DNA of 64,000 nucleotides from Emticicia oligotrophica DSM 17448 (GCF_000263195.1 NC_018748.1:1240001-1304000); one strand, 5' to 3'. Shown: positions 17,205 through 27,327, counted from the stretch's first letter. Numbers and translations: made by a program. Notes: generated from the sequence alone by a model not told the origin.

Positions 17205-19634
17205 ATGAAAAAAACAATTGCCGTTTGGATAGGTATCCTTTTCTATACAATTTCAAGTGTAAACGCCCAATCTTGTAACTGTAGTCGAACAATTTCGGCC
17301 AGTGGCATTTACAATGGCCAAACAATGAATGTTAAACCAGGTGAAGTCATCTGCGTTCAGGCAGGAAACTACTCACTGCTTAGATTTGTCAATTTTATTG
17401 GTACTGCTTCTCAACCTATCATCATTAAAAACTGTGGGGGGCAAGTTACTATTGCTCATAATCAGTACTACGGAGCTTTAGACTTCTTAGGTTCTAAATA
17501 TTTCAAGGTTACTGGAAGTGGAAGTACTGACATCCAGTACGGCTTTTTAATCGCTGGAACTGGAGCTACTGCTAGTGGCCTTTCAATCGCTGGTTTGAGT
17601 ACAAACTGTGAGGTTGAGCGTGTAGAAGTAAAAAATACTGGTTTCGCAGGTATGCTCATTAAAACCGACCCTAATTGTGACCCTAGCACTTGGAGAAGCA
17701 GCTTCACTATGACTGATGTTTCGATTCACGATAATTACGTACATGATACGGGAGGCGAGGGTTTATACATTGGCAATAGTTTCTACAATGGTGAAGTCAT
17801 CACTTGTAGTGGTCAGAAAAGGACTGTATTCCCCCACTTGATAGAGAAACTCAAAATTTACAACAATACCGTAGTCAATACGGGTGCTGATGGCATTCAG
17901 TATGCATGTGCACCTGACGCAGAAGTTTATAATAATTCCGTTAGCAATTATGGTATTTCACCTTTTGAGGCATTCCAAAATAATGGTATGCAATTAGGTT
18001 CTGTAAGTGGTAAATTCTACGGTAATAAAATTAAATCTGGCAATGGTAATGGTATTCAGATTGTACAACCTTTAGGTAATCTATCTGTATACAATAATAT
18101 AGTTGAAAGTGTTGGCCAAAATGCTTTATTTAGCGATGACCGTTTTTCTACGAATAATCTCCTCATTGCTAATAATACCTTCGTAAAATCTGGTCAGGAT
18201 TTAATGAAAATTTATGGTAGTACAACCAGTAAAAGAATATATAATAATATATTGGCAGAATCAAGCATCAATTCATATATAGTATACGGACTTGGTGCAG
18301 CTGCTGATGAGAAAAATAATCTGAAAGTAAATAGTGCAACCAGCGTAGGATTTCTCAGTGATAAAGATTTCCATCTTACTATAAACTCCCCTGCGATAAA
18401 TGCTGGAATAAATCCTGATTTTATAAGTCTTTCAACTGATATTGAAGGAAATAAAAGACCCAATGGTGGTTTTTATGATCTCGGAGCCTATGAATCAATG
18501 GTAAATCCACCAATCTTTACCCCTATAGGTGATAAAAACTTATCGGCAAGTAGCTCATTGAAATTTAATATTTCAGCCTCTGACCCTGATGGTGGAGTGC
18601 CAAAGCTAGCCGCTTTAAATATTCCTACTTATGCTAATTTTAAAGATAATGGTAATGGAACTGGTACATTTAGTGCTACTCCACAATCGAGCAACATGAC
18701 ATTCAATGTAACGTTTGCGGCTTCTGATACCACTGGAGGTGTAACTAATCGCACGATTCAAGTTCGCCTTTATGCAAGCATACCTACCGGACAACAAACT
18801 ATGTATAGAGTCAACGCTGGAGGACCAGCTATTGGTGATAGTAATGGCATACTTACAGAAGATAGCAATGCTAATCCTTCACCGTATACCAATGTTACCG
18901 CCGCTGGAAGTACAACTAGCACTAGTAGCGTAACAACCAATAAAACAAGTTTACCAAATCAAGTGTTTCAGACCTTCAGACGTGACAGCCAAACCGGTGA
19001 TGACATGCGTTGGAATTTCCCTGTGTACTACGATGCGAGTTGGTATATATTAAACCTATATTTTATAGAAAGCATTAGTTCGGCAAATAGGGTATTTAAT
19101 ATCCTTGTTGAAGGTAATAATGTAGCTCCGGGCTTTGATATTAAAGCATTGGTGGGTACTAAAGTTGCGATGAAAAAAAGCTACTACGTTTATGTTTCCG
19201 ATGGAACACTAAATATTCAATTCCAGAGAATTCTGGATAATCCACTTGTTTCGGCTATAGAAGTTATTTCGTTAGGAACAAGCACTCCTCCTAATATTCG
19301 TCAGGATGAGCCTCATGACGATAACTTACCAACATATTATGAAATAGTAACAAATAGTCATCCTAATGACCATGACATTGACCTTAATGCCAACCCTTTA
19401 GGAATAGTGGCTTTTCCGAATCCTGTTCAAGATATACTTTATCTAATCACTAGTAGCACTGACCCTCTTAAAGTAACTTTAATCAATATAAGTGGTAATG
19501 TTTTGTGGGAAGGTATACTAAACGATGAAAATGCACAAAACAGTATTCCTTTTGGGAAATATGGTGCTGGAATTTATGAAATTATAGTTACCAATGACCA
19601 TAAACAGTGGGTTGGTAAAATCGTCAAATTCTAA
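17205..19634 (+). CDS. Secreted right-handed beta-helix / malectin-like protein with T9SS domain (copy 2)
   Basis: 809 residues with the same domain order as copy 1: signal peptide, beta-helix (about 25-420), cadherin-like module (about 430-530), malectin-like domain (about 535-690) and T9SS sorting domain (FPNPVQDILYL to GKIVKF). The helix region is nearly identical to copy 1, while the segment before the sorting domain (about 700-730) differs and is more acidic and histidine-rich. The two copies are separated by unrelated genes, so they are dispersed paralogues and not a fresh tandem. Leader and promoter spacing are also shared, suggesting co-regulation. Confidence 0.88.
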   Translation: MKKTIAVWIGILFYTISSVNAQSCNCSRTISASGIYNGQTMNVKPGEVICVQAGNYSLLRFVNFIGTASQPIIIKNCGGQVTIAHNQYYGALDFLGSKYFKVTGSGSTDIQYGFLIAGTGATASGLSIAGLSTNCEVERVEVKNTGFAGMLIKTDPNCDPSTWRSSFTMTDVSIHDNYVHDTGGEGLYIGNSFYNGEVITCSGQKRTVFPHLIEKLKIYNNTVVNTGADGIQYACAPDAEVYNNSVSNYGISPFEAFQNNGMQLGSVSGKFYGNKIKSGNGNGIQIVQPLGNLSVYNNIVESVGQNALFSDDRFSTNNLLIANNTFVKSGQDLMKIYGSTTSKRIYNNILAESSINSYIVYGLGAAADEKNNLKVNSATSVGFLSDKDFHLTINSPAINAGINPDFISLSTDIEGNKRPNGGFYDLGAYESMVNPPIFTPIGDKNLSASSSLKFNISASDPDGGVPKLAALNIPTYANFKDNGNGTGTFSATPQSSNMTFNVTFAASDTTGGVTNRTIQVRLYASIPTGQQTMYRVNAGGPAIGDSNGILTEDSNANPSPYTNVTAAGSTTSTSSVTTNKTSLPNQVFQTFRRDSQTGDDMRWNFPVYYDASWYILNLYFIESISSANRVFNILVEGNNVAPGFDIKALVGTKVAMKKSYYVYVSDGTLNIQFQRILDNPLVSAIEVISLGTSTPPNIRQDEPHDDNLPTYYEIVTNSHPNDHDIDLNANPLGIVAFPNPVQDILYLITSSTDPLKVTLINISGNVLWEGILNDENAQNSIPFGKYGAGIYEIIVTNDHKQWVGKIVKF

Positions 19635-19656
19635 TTCCACCATAAATTAGCTTAGG

Positions 19657-19710
19657 AAAACTCTATTTTTCGTTAAGCATCAAAAGCTCGAAAAATAGAG
19701 TTTTTTATTT
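19657..19710 (+). terminator. Strong terminator after beta-helix copy 2
   Basis: Perfect 16-bp stem, aaaactctatttttcg (19657-19672) and cgaaaaatagagtttt (19689-19704), running into T-rich sequence. Confidence 0.92.
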
Positions 19711-19917
19711 ATATTTAATTGATTTAAAAGGATTTCTCATCAAATCCGAAGAAAAGTTTATTGAAGGATTATAAATTAAAATAAAAATCTTAAAGCATAT
19801 TTTATAAGCAACTCTTATTTACCAAATAAGTATTTCTAATTCAGAGACACGCTTATTTCTTCAAACTTTATTGAAAATTGTTTTGTTTCATGAATATAAT
19901 CATCATACAGAAAACCA

Positions 19918-21075
19918 ATGTTCAATAATTTTGTCTATCAAAATCCAGTAAAAATACTTTTCGGCAAAGGTCAGATTGCCCAATTAGGCAAGCAAATTCC
20001 AACTGAAGCCAAAATCCTACTCACCTACGGCGGTGGAAGCATTTTCCAAAATGGTGTTTATGAACAAGTAAAAAAAGCTCTCGAAGGCCGAAACGTCGTT
20101 GAGTTTGGTGGTATTGAAGCCAATCCTACCTACGAAACCCTCATGCAAGCAGTTGAGCTTGGGCGTCAAGAGCAAATCACATTTTTGTTGGCAGTTGGTG
20201 GTGGTTCGGTACTCGATGGCACGAAGTTTATTGCTGCCGCTATTCCTTTTGAGGGAGAAGATGCTTGGCAAATTGTAACTGGAAAGGAAAAATATAAAAC
20301 AGCCATTCCGTTGGGGGCGGTGCTTACATTACCAGCCACAGGTTCGGAAATGAACTACTATGCAGTAATTAGCAAGAAATCTACGCAAGAAAAGAAAGGA
20401 ATGGGCGGGCCATTGGTTTATCCTAAATTTTCAATTCTAGACCCGGAAACTACCTATTCATTGCCTCCACGACAAATTGCCAACGGTATTGCTGATGCCT
20501 TCACACACGTGATGGAACAGTATATGACCTACCCTGTCGATGCTCAAATCCAAGACCGTTTTGCAGAATCGGTTTTACAAACACTCATTGAGGTTGCCAC
20601 TAAAACTCTCGAAAATCCTACTGACTACGAAGCTCGTGCCAATTTCATGTGGGCGGCAACGGTAGCACTCAATGGTTGGATTGGATTAGGTGTACCTCAA
20701 GATTGGGCAACTCACCAAATTGGACATGAAATTACGGCATTCCATGGGGTTGACCATGCCCGTACACTGGCAGTTGTGCTTCCGCATTTATTAAAATTCA
20801 AAGAAGTTGACAAGAGAGCTAAACTCATTCAATATGCCAAAAGAGTTTGGAATTTAAGTGGTACGGATGATGAATTAGTGGCAGGAGCTATTCAGAAAAC
20901 AGGAGCGTTTTATGAATCATTGGGCTTACCAATCAAAGCTTCTGAATATGGTGTTAATCAAGAAACTATTGCTAAAATTAAGCAAAGATTCATTGAAAGA
21001 GGTGTCAATTTTGGCGAAAAAGCCGATATTACCCCTGAAGCTGTTGAACAGATTTTAGCAATGAGTATTGCGTAA
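19918..21075 (+). CDS. Iron-containing alcohol dehydrogenase (YqhD/BDH-like)
   Basis: 385 residues, the normal length for group III metal-dependent alcohol dehydrogenases. The nucleotide-binding motif is GGGSVLDGTK (near 99-108), followed by PATGSEMN (near 140). The metal ligands are presented by ADAFTHVMEQ (Asp and His near 195-200) and by HQIGHEITAFHGVDHARTL (histidines near 265-280). It probably reduces aldehydes or ketones with NAD(P)H in the cytoplasm, like YqhD. It stands alone. A bidirectional terminator at 21128-21164 separates it from the convergent DUF6807 gene. Confidence 0.92.
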   Translation: MFNNFVYQNPVKILFGKGQIAQLGKQIPTEAKILLTYGGGSIFQNGVYEQVKKALEGRNVVEFGGIEANPTYETLMQAVELGRQEQITFLLAVGGGSVLDGTKFIAAAIPFEGEDAWQIVTGKEKYKTAIPLGAVLTLPATGSEMNYYAVISKKSTQEKKGMGGPLVYPKFSILDPETTYSLPPRQIANGIADAFTHVMEQYMTYPVDAQIQDRFAESVLQTLIEVATKTLENPTDYEARANFMWAATVALNGWIGLGVPQDWATHQIGHEITAFHGVDHARTLAVVLPHLLKFKEVDKRAKLIQYAKRVWNLSGTDDELVAGAIQKTGAFYESLGLPIKASEYGVNQETIAKIKQRFIERGVNFGEKADITPEAVEQILAMSIA

Positions 21076-21127
21076 GGCGAATTACGATTTAGGAATGTAG
21101 ACCGGACCGCCCGTGGTGTGATAATGA

Positions 21128-21164
21128 AAAAACGTGACACATTTTAATAATGTGCCACGTTTTT
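21128..21164. terminator. Bidirectional terminator with GTGNCAC core
   Basis: 16-bp stem with one mismatch, aaaaacgtgacacatt (21128-21143) and aatgtgccacgttttt (21149-21164), between convergent genes. A and T flanks allow termination in both directions. Confidence 0.85.
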
Positions 21165-21184
21165 CGCTTCTAAAGACCATATTA

Positions 21185-22216
21185 TCACTGCACTTTAGCA
21201 AAATCAGCAGTTAATTTATTCATTTCTGCATCTGAAACTTCACCCGAAGTTACCACTAAGCGAAAACGCATGATTGTTGACTGTTTTGGAGCAAGTTTAA
21301 AATTAAGTTCTTCTTTACCATTAGAAAACACCTTTTGACCGAATGGATTTGCAGAGAAAAGCCCATATCCACGTGAGTGCCAGTAGGTTGGATAACCCAC
21401 ATTTTTAGGGTGGTCGATGATAGCTACTGAAATTTTCTCATCGCCAATTTTACCACGAAGGTTCACCCAATCAGAGCGTTTTGCCCAAGTATCTTCACCT
21501 TCAATTCCTTCTTTGTTTCGGTAACTTCCCGTAATTCCTGTATTATCAAGCACTGGTACTTTCGTAGCTACACCACTTGCATCAGTAAAGACCTCTGCTT
21601 TATTTGATGGGTGCTCAAGCTGGCGAGCTAAGCGGATAGCAAATGCCCCATCTTTCACATCTTTGAAGGTCACCTCTTTATCAGCCGCCGTTAAAGTAGT
21701 AATACGGTCAGTAATGCGTTGTTTATCAGTACCTTGGAAAATATAAGTTGTAGTTTCTTTCAACATTATTTTTCCATCTTTATCCAACCAATCGGCCGTA
21801 ACTACTAATGAACCTTTATTTGTACCTGATTTTACTGATTTAATACCTGTATGAACGATTGTTCCGTAAACCCCTTTCGGATTAGGAGGTGTATTTGAGT
21901 TATTCCAAAAATCATGGCCATTTACATCTTCATAATTAAACCATACTCCTACATGATGCGGGTGGTCGATACGCTCGCCCGGACGTGGGTCCATTGGCCA
22001 ACCACGCGTAATCAGTGTGCCTTCAGAAGTACGAACAGGATACAAAACTGCTTTTTTTAGCACTTCAGGGCCTGGATAGATGTATGAAGTAAAGGGCTTC
22101 CCATCAACCAACACATCCACTTTCTTATTGGCATCATCACGCACGAGTTTTACGGGCTTTGTCTGACCGAAAACTACAGCAGGAACAAGTGAAAAAAGCA
22201 AAAAGATTTTTTTCAT
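21185..22216 (-). CDS. DUF6807 (PmoA-like) secreted protein
   Basis: 343 residues. Signal peptide MKKIFLLFSLVPAVVFGQ (1-18). The body shows family features: SYIYPGPEVLKKAVLYPVRT, RGWPMDPRPGERIDHPHHVG and a histidine-rich HPHH near residue 85, with DHPKNVGYPTYWHSRGYG near 268. Such proteins are annotated as PmoA or DUF6807 and usually sit among carbohydrate-degradation genes in this phylum; the biochemical role is not established. It is a single gene in its context. Confidence 0.8.
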   Translation of the reverse strand: MKKIFLLFSLVPAVVFGQTKPVKLVRDDANKKVDVLVDGKPFTSYIYPGPEVLKKAVLYPVRTSEGTLITRGWPMDPRPGERIDHPHHVGVWFNYEDVNGHDFWNNSNTPPNPKGVYGTIVHTGIKSVKSGTNKGSLVVTADWLDKDGKIMLKETTTYIFQGTDKQRITDRITTLTAADKEVTFKDVKDGAFAIRLARQLEHPSNKAEVFTDASGVATKVPVLDNTGITGSYRNKEGIEGEDTWAKRSDWVNLRGKIGDEKISVAIIDHPKNVGYPTYWHSRGYGLFSANPFGQKVFSNGKEELNFKLAPKQSTIMRFRLVVTSGEVSDAEMNKLTADFAKVQ

Positions 22217-22344
22217 AAATTTGATTTGGATAGAGTAAAATAATGTAACAAAGTAAATCTACTTTTACTATCTTAACTAACGAAATATTTGCTTTTTCTT
22301 ATATTTTTTTGACTTTAACTCAGTTGGCAGTGGTTAATGTAGAA

Positions 22345-23073
22345 CTACAAACGATACATGAGACCTACCACGACAGCATTTTCATTATCTATTTCATCAG
22401 ATGTACGACGGCGGCGGAATATATATCGATAACCTAACTCCGACTCTAAGTGCTTCGTGAAATTATGGTTGAAAGTAACTCCTAATTGATTTTGTTCATA
22501 TTTCTTAGTAGAATTTGGCGGTGCCCCGAATAAAGCTTCTTGTAGAAACACTAAACTATTTGTTTTAGAAATAGGTTGTCGAAACTGTAATCGCTGTCTG
22601 AAACGCCCAGCAGTTCTATCCACAAAAGAGCGGTATTCATACTGTGTACGCCACTGAAAAGTAGATTTATTAAAATTCTTAAAATACTCTATTCCAGGAG
22701 TGAATCGCCACTCAATGGTGGGTAATTTTACAAAATCTGCCTCTTTACCCAAAATTTGATAAGCATGCCAACGACTAATAGCTACATTAAATAACCAACT
22801 TTTTGTACGATACCCAACGGTGATACGCTGAGCATCTAACAGGGGCTTCGCCAAAAAATTATATTTGGAATAACGAAAATCATTTTGGCGACGATAAGCA
22901 ACATCACCCGATACTGTCCATTTACCAAATTGCTTACTCACTAGCAATCTTGACCAAACAGAAGCATGATTATACGTTTGGGAAAAGGCCGATAAAGAAC
23001 AAAAGACTACAAACAAACAAAGTAATGATAACTTGGAAGTTTGAATTTTTAGTTTTAGATATAAATGTTTCAC
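22345..23073 (-). CDS. DUF2490 outer-membrane beta-barrel protein
   Basis: 242 residues. The N-terminal signal anchor is near residues 14-31. The rest is a series of amphipathic strands rich in Tyr, Trp and Arg (VSGDVAYRRQNDFRYSKYN, STFQWRTQYEYRSFVD, GYRYIFRRRRTS) ending in an aromatic-rich strand (VVGLMYRL), typical of DUF2490 barrels. Predicted outer-membrane location; function unknown. Confidence 0.8.
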   Translation of the reverse strand: MKHLYLKLKIQTSKLSLLCLFVVFCSLSAFSQTYNHASVWSRLLVSKQFGKWTVSGDVAYRRQNDFRYSKYNFLAKPLLDAQRITVGYRTKSWLFNVAISRWHAYQILGKEADFVKLPTIEWRFTPGIEYFKNFNKSTFQWRTQYEYRSFVDRTAGRFRQRLQFRQPISKTNSLVFLQEALFGAPPNSTKKYEQNQLGVTFNHNFTKHLESELGYRYIFRRRRTSDEIDNENAVVVGLMYRL

Positions 23074-23325
23074 TGAACGTAATTAGCTGATAAACAAGGG
23101 TCTTGAAATTTTCGCTACAAAATTATAATAAAAAAATATTAGCCGAGATTAAAATACTTCTAAATCTACCAAACTACTTAGGTTAAAGGTTATAAAACGA
23201 CAAAGTATCGACATCTGTTGGATTAGTAATTATTCATTTTTTCGAAAATAATTGTACTATTCTTATTAACAATTTGATAATCAGGGGATTGTCTGAACTA
23301 CATAAGGTTTTCTCATTTTTATTAA

Positions 23326-23333
23326 CTAATTTT
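23326..23333 (+). promoter_or_regulatory. Promoter -7 box of typA
   Basis: TAATTTTG, an exact TAnnTTTG, about 90 bases before the typA start. No clear TTTG at the -33 position. The rest of the 23074-23424 spacer shows nothing else. Confidence 0.5.
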
Positions 23334-23424
23334 GCGGTTTATTACAGAAATATTGTTCTTCGTCATTGTTTATCCGTCGTGCGTTGGGTAAATGCTGACG
23401 CCACGAACTAAACAATTACATTTA

Positions 23425-25245
23425 ATGAATAACATCAGAAACATCGCCATCATTGCTCACGTTGACCACGGTAAAACTACATTGGTTGATAAAATCATTC
23501 ACGCTTCAAAAATTTTCAGAGAAAACCAAGAATTCGGTGATTTGATTCTTGACAATAATGACCTTGAGCGTGAGCGTGGTATCACTATCGTTTCTAAAAA
23601 CGTATCGGTGAGATACAATGGCGTAAAAATTAACATCATTGACACCCCAGGTCACTCTGACTTCGGTGGTGAAGTGGAACGTGTATTGAAATTAGCCGAT
23701 GGCGTAATTTTATTAGTTGATGCCTTTGAAGGACCAATGCCACAAACTCGTTTTGTATTAGGTAAAGCTCTTCAGTTAGGGTTGAAACCAATCGTTGTTG
23801 TAAATAAAGTTGATAAAGAAAACTGTCGCCCAGACGAAGTTCACGAGCAAGTTTTCGATTTGATGTTTAACCTCGAAGCGACCGAAGACCAACTTGACTT
23901 CCCTTGCTTATATGGTTCATCAAAACAAGGTTGGATGAGTACTGACTACAAAAAACCAACAACTGATATCATTCCATTGTTAGATGCTATCATTGAGCAC
24001 ATTCCAGCATCTCCAGTAGTAGAAGGTTCGGCTCAATTACAAATTACTTCACTTGATTATTCTTCGTTTGTGGGTCGTATTGCCATTGGTCGTGTAGCAA
24101 GAGGTGTTTTGAAAGAGGGTATGCAAGTAGCTCTTTGCAAAGCTGATGGCTCAATCAAAAGAAACAAAATCAAAGAATTACAAGTATTTGAAGGTCTTGG
24201 AAAAGTAAAAGTTACAGAAGTAGCTTCAGGCGAAATTTGTGCGATTACAGGTATCGAAGATTTCGAAATCGGTGATACAATCGCTGATATGGAAAATCCA
24301 GAGGCATTGCCACGTATTGCAATCGACGAGCCGACAATGAACATGTTGTTTACGATTAACAACTCTCCTTTCTTCGGAAAAGAAGGTAAATTCGTAACAT
24401 CACGCCACCTCCGCGACCGTTTGATGAAAGAAACTGAGAAAAACCTTGCTTTGAGAGTTCAATCGGGCGATACTGAAGATAAATTCTTAGTATTTGGTCG
24501 TGGTATTCTTCACTTATCAGTTCTTATCGAAACCATGCGTCGTGAAGGATATGAGCTTCAAGTTGGTCAACCACAAGTATTATACAAAGAAGGCGAAAAC
24601 GGTGAGCGTTTAGAGCCAATCGAAACTTTGGTTGTTGACGTTCCAGAAGAAACCGCTGGTAAAGTTATCGAATTAGCTACTCAACGTAAAGGTGAATTGT
24701 TGATTATGGAGCCAAAAGGCGACTTACAACACCTTGAGTTCAATATTCCATCACGTGGTTTGATTGGTTTGCGTTCGAGTGTATTGACAGCTACTTTCGG
24801 AGAAGCCATCATGAACCACCGTTTCAAATCGTATGAGCCATTCAAAGGAGCAATTCCTGGTCGTGTAAATGGTTCATTGATTGCTAGCGGTAACGGTCCA
24901 GCAACTCCTTATTCAATTGATAAATTACAAGATAGAGGAGCGTTCTTTATCGATCCAGGTGAAGAGGTTTACATGGGTATGGTAATTGGTGAGCATAACC
25001 GTCAGAACGACATCGTTGTGAACGTACAAACTGCGAAACAATTAACCAACATGCGTGCATCTGGTTCAGATACTAACGTAAAGATTGCTCCAAAAATTAA
25101 CTTCTCGTTGGAAGATGCCATGGAGTATATCCAAAAAGATGAATACTTAGAAATCACGCCAAAATCGATTCGTATGCGTAAGATTTATCTTGACGAAAAC
25201 GAGCGTAAACGTGCAGAAAGTAAAGGTACTTTCGCAATGGCGTAA
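23425..25245 (+). CDS. typA: GTPase TypA/BipA
   Basis: Start at the ATG at 23425 ([18 protein letters not shown]); an upstream in-frame start at 23392 would add 11 residues before the P-loop. The protein has about 606 residues. G1 [11 protein letters not shown]2 [12 protein letters not shown]3 [12 protein letters not shown] and G4 NKVDKE are intact, followed by EF-Tu domain 2, EF-G-like domains III and V and the BipA-specific C-terminal domain. It is a ribosome-associated translational GTPase involved in 50S assembly and stress adaptation. Terminator at 25286-25329. Confidence 0.97.
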   Translation: MNNIRNIAIIAHVDHGKTTLVDKIIHASKIFRENQEFGDLILDNNDLERERGITIVSKNVSVRYNGVKINIIDTPGHSDFGGEVERVLKLADGVILLVDAFEGPMPQTRFVLGKALQLGLKPIVVVNKVDKENCRPDEVHEQVFDLMFNLEATEDQLDFPCLYGSSKQGWMSTDYKKPTTDIIPLLDAIIEHIPASPVVEGSAQLQITSLDYSSFVGRIAIGRVARGVLKEGMQVALCKADGSIKRNKIKELQVFEGLGKVKVTEVASGEICAITGIEDFEIGDTIADMENPEALPRIAIDEPTMNMLFTINNSPFFGKEGKFVTSRHLRDRLMKETEKNLALRVQSGDTEDKFLVFGRGILHLSVLIETMRREGYELQVGQPQVLYKEGENGERLEPIETLVVDVPEETAGKVIELATQRKGELLIMEPKGDLQHLEFNIPSRGLIGLRSSVLTATFGEAIMNHRFKSYEPFKGAIPGRVNGSLIASGNGPATPYSIDKLQDRGAFFIDPGEEVYMGMVIGEHNRQNDIVVNVQTAKQLTNMRASGSDTNVKIAPKINFSLEDAMEYIQKDEYLEITPKSIRMRKIYLDENERKRAESKGTFAMA

Positions 25246-25285
25246 TTATCAATAGAGTCTGTACCGTGGGTCTGACTCATTTTCT

Positions 25286-25329
25286 AAAAGCCTTGATAGT
25301 CTAATGATTATCAAGGCTTTTTTTGTGTA
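25286..25329 (+). terminator. Terminator of typA, left copy of a 44-bp direct repeat
   Basis: Hairpin ccttgata/tatcaagg with a T-run. The same 44 bases recur at 26185-26228 with one mismatch (43 of 44), so the transposase region between them is bracketed by direct repeats. Confidence 0.9.
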
Positions 25330-25354
25330 AAAAATTTGCACAAAGTTTCCAGTT

Positions 25355-25394
25355 CCCCCAGAGTCTCCCGAAGGCACGTAGGGGACTCTGGGGG
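25355..25394. repeat. REP-like palindrome upstream of the transposase
   Basis: 11-bp perfect arms cccccagagtc (25355-25365) and gactctggggg (25384-25394). It shares the CAGAGTC...GACTCTG core with the palindrome on the other side of the transposase gene. Confidence 0.75.
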
Positions 25395-25448
25395 GCGAGG
25401 GGCTCAGGCAAACCAAATTAGTAAATAGAAGAAAAAAACATAGAACTC

Positions 25449-26012
25449 ATGGCCGTAAAAGTAAGGCAGAGCCAACGAGCAACAATCTATTTTATAACAT
25501 TTACTTGTCATAAGTGGTTGCCGCTTTTTGAAGAAACAAAACTATATGATAATATTTACTGTTGGTTCAAAATCTTACAAGAGCAAGGTATAAAAACAGT
25601 AGGCTATGTACTCATGCCCAATCATTTGCATTGTATGCTTTATTTACCCAAAGAAGCACCCGAACTTTATAAAATTATCAGTAATGTTAAGCGATTCATG
25701 GCGTATGAAATAGTCAAAAGATTAGAGCATGCAGGCAATACAACATTATTGGCAAAATTAGAAGAAGGTGTAAAAGTCAAAGAAGGGAAAAAGGGGAAGT
25801 TACATCAAGTATTTAAAGAAAGTTATGACGCAAAAGAGTGTTTTAATCAAAATTTTATCATTCAAAAATTAGATTATATGCACAAAAATCCAGTTAGTGG
25901 TAAATGGTATTTAGCAAGTGATTATTTACAATATAAACATTCATCAGCAAGATTTTATGATTTGAATGAAATAAATGAACTTGTAGTTTTAACCCATTAT
26001 CAAGATGTCTAA
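25449..26012 (+). CDS. REP-associated tyrosine transposase (RAYT, Y1 family)
   Basis: 187 residues, a HUH single-strand nuclease. The HUH motif is PNHLHC (His59 and His61) and the catalytic tyrosine is Tyr143 in LDYMHKNPV. The N-terminal ATIYFITFTCHKW is typical of RAYTs. It is flanked by REP-like palindromes at 25355-25394 and 26029-26064, which are the expected substrates. The frame appears complete. RAYTs are usually single-copy domesticated enzymes that move or maintain REP sequences. Downstream, in the same frame after two stops, about 25 acidic codons are open up to 26171, possibly a lost tail. Confidence 0.9.
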   Translation: MAVKVRQSQRATIYFITFTCHKWLPLFEETKLYDNIYCWFKILQEQGIKTVGYVLMPNHLHCMLYLPKEAPELYKIISNVKRFMAYEIVKRLEHAGNTTLLAKLEEGVKVKEGKKGKLHQVFKESYDAKECFNQNFIIQKLDYMHKNPVSGKWYLASDYLQYKHSSARFYDLNEINELVVLTHYQDV

Positions 26013-26028
26013 GTAGGACAGACCAATG

Positions 26029-26077
26029 CCCTCAGAGTCCCGTGAAAAACGGAGACTCTGAGGGAACGAACGTTCCC
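26029..26077. repeat. REP-like palindromes downstream of the transposase
   Basis: 11-bp perfect arms ccctcagagtc (26029-26039) and gactctgaggg (26054-26064), overlapped by a second 7-bp hairpin gggaacg/cgttccc (26062-26077). Confidence 0.75.
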
Positions 26078-26184
26078 ACACCATAAACACGCAGGGAATG
26101 AAGATAAAATCGAAGAATCAGAAGAAATGACTTTAGAGAAAGTACTGAATTTTATTAGTGACTCTTTCTAAATCTCAAAAACAC

Positions 26185-26228
26185 AAAAGCCTTGATAGTC
26201 GAATGATTATCAAGGCTTTTTTTGTGTA
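26185..26228 (+). terminator. Second copy of the typA terminator repeat
   Basis: 43 of 44 bases identical to 25286-25329. It lies just before proB, whose -7 box follows immediately, and could insulate proB from transcription through the transposase region. Confidence 0.85.
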
Positions 26229-26240
26229 GTTTGAAAATCG

Positions 26241-26248
26241 TATCTTTG
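26241..26248 (+). promoter_or_regulatory. Promoter -7 box of proB
   Basis: TATCTTTG, an exact TAnnTTTG, only 5 bases before the proB ATG, so the leader would be extremely short or absent. The nearest upstream TTTG (26221-26224) has a 16-base spacer. Confidence 0.5.
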
Positions 26249-26253
26249 CCATT

Positions 26254-27291
26254 ATGATTCAAAAACCTATCCTCATACTAAAATTCGGAACGGCTTCGAT
26301 TACTCAAAAAAACGGAGAACCTGACGAAACCATCATTGCTGATATTGCTCGCCAAGTGGCCATTCTTCACGCTGATTATCAGATAGTTATGGTATCTTCG
26401 GGTGCGGTGGGTGCTGGAAAGCATTTTATCAAAAATTATTCGGGCGAAATTGCCGAGCGTAAGGCCGCCGCTGCCATCGGAAACCCACTTTTGTTGAATA
26501 TTTACTCGAAATACTTCTCACAATACGGCATTCAGATTGCCCAAAGCTTGTGCGAACGTCAACATTTTGGCAACCGTGAGCAGTTTTTGCAGTTGAAAGA
26601 AACTTACCAAGAATTGTGGGAAAACGATATTATTCCGATTGCCAACGAAAACGACGTAGTGAGTAACCGTGAGTTAAAATTTTCGGATAACGACGAATTG
26701 GCGACATTAATCGCCACAGGTTTCGGAGCAGAAACACTGATGATTTGTACTTCGGTTGGTGGACTTTTAGATAAAGACAAAAACATCATTCGTAAAATAG
26801 AAAATATTGATAATCAGATTCTTGGCTTGGTCGATAACTCAAAATCGGCACTTGGTTCGGGCGGAATGGCTTCTAAATTAACTTTTACGAAACTCGCCAC
26901 TCGAATGGGAATCAAAGTGATTATTTTTGGGATGAAAGAGCAAGATGGTATCTTAAAAGCAATCAAAGGTGAGGCAGGAAGCGAGTTTTCGGCACAAGAA
27001 GTCAATCTTTCATCAAGAAATAAATGGTTGGCCAGCGGAAGCGTTGCGGTAGGCACATTACAAATTGATGCAGGTGCAGCCAAAGCCATTCAAAAGCGTA
27101 GTAGTTTATTAGCCGTTGGCATACGCAAAATCAAAGGAGAATTTGAGATTGGTGAAGTTGTAGAAATTGTCGATAATCACGGCGAAATGCTAGCCGTTGC
27201 CCGCACAAAGGTTTCTTCGGTTGAGTTGGCCGAAAACCTCAAAACCATCAATTATGAAGTAGCAAATGCCAACGATATTGTATTGATTTGA
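26254..27291 (+). CDS. proB: Glutamate 5-kinase
   Basis: 345 residues. An amino-acid-kinase domain covers about 1-255: LILKFGTASIT at the N-terminus, VSSGAVGAGK (near 49), NENDVVSNRELKFSDNDELA (near 130) and ALGSGGMASKL (near 200). A C-terminal PUA domain covers about 262-340 (GAAKAIQKRSSLLAVGI). It phosphorylates glutamate in the first step of proline synthesis and is usually feedback-inhibited by proline. No proA lies next to it in this window. Confidence 0.95.
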   Translation: MIQKPILILKFGTASITQKNGEPDETIIADIARQVAILHADYQIVMVSSGAVGAGKHFIKNYSGEIAERKAAAAIGNPLLLNIYSKYFSQYGIQIAQSLCERQHFGNREQFLQLKETYQELWENDIIPIANENDVVSNRELKFSDNDELATLIATGFGAETLMICTSVGGLLDKDKNIIRKIENIDNQILGLVDNSKSALGSGGMASKLTFTKLATRMGIKVIIFGMKEQDGILKAIKGEAGSEFSAQEVNLSSRNKWLASGSVAVGTLQIDAGAAKAIQKRSSLLAVGIRKIKGEFEIGEVVEIVDNHGEMLAVARTKVSSVELAENLKTINYEVANANDIVLI

Positions 27292-27327
27292 GGCGAGTAA
27301 TAAATTATATCCTAACCAAAACACAAA

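Noticed and set aside
25355-26077. CRISPR-like repeats around the transposase
   Set aside because: Only one palindrome per side, no regular spacing or spacers and no cas genes; they fit REP-like elements of a RAYT.
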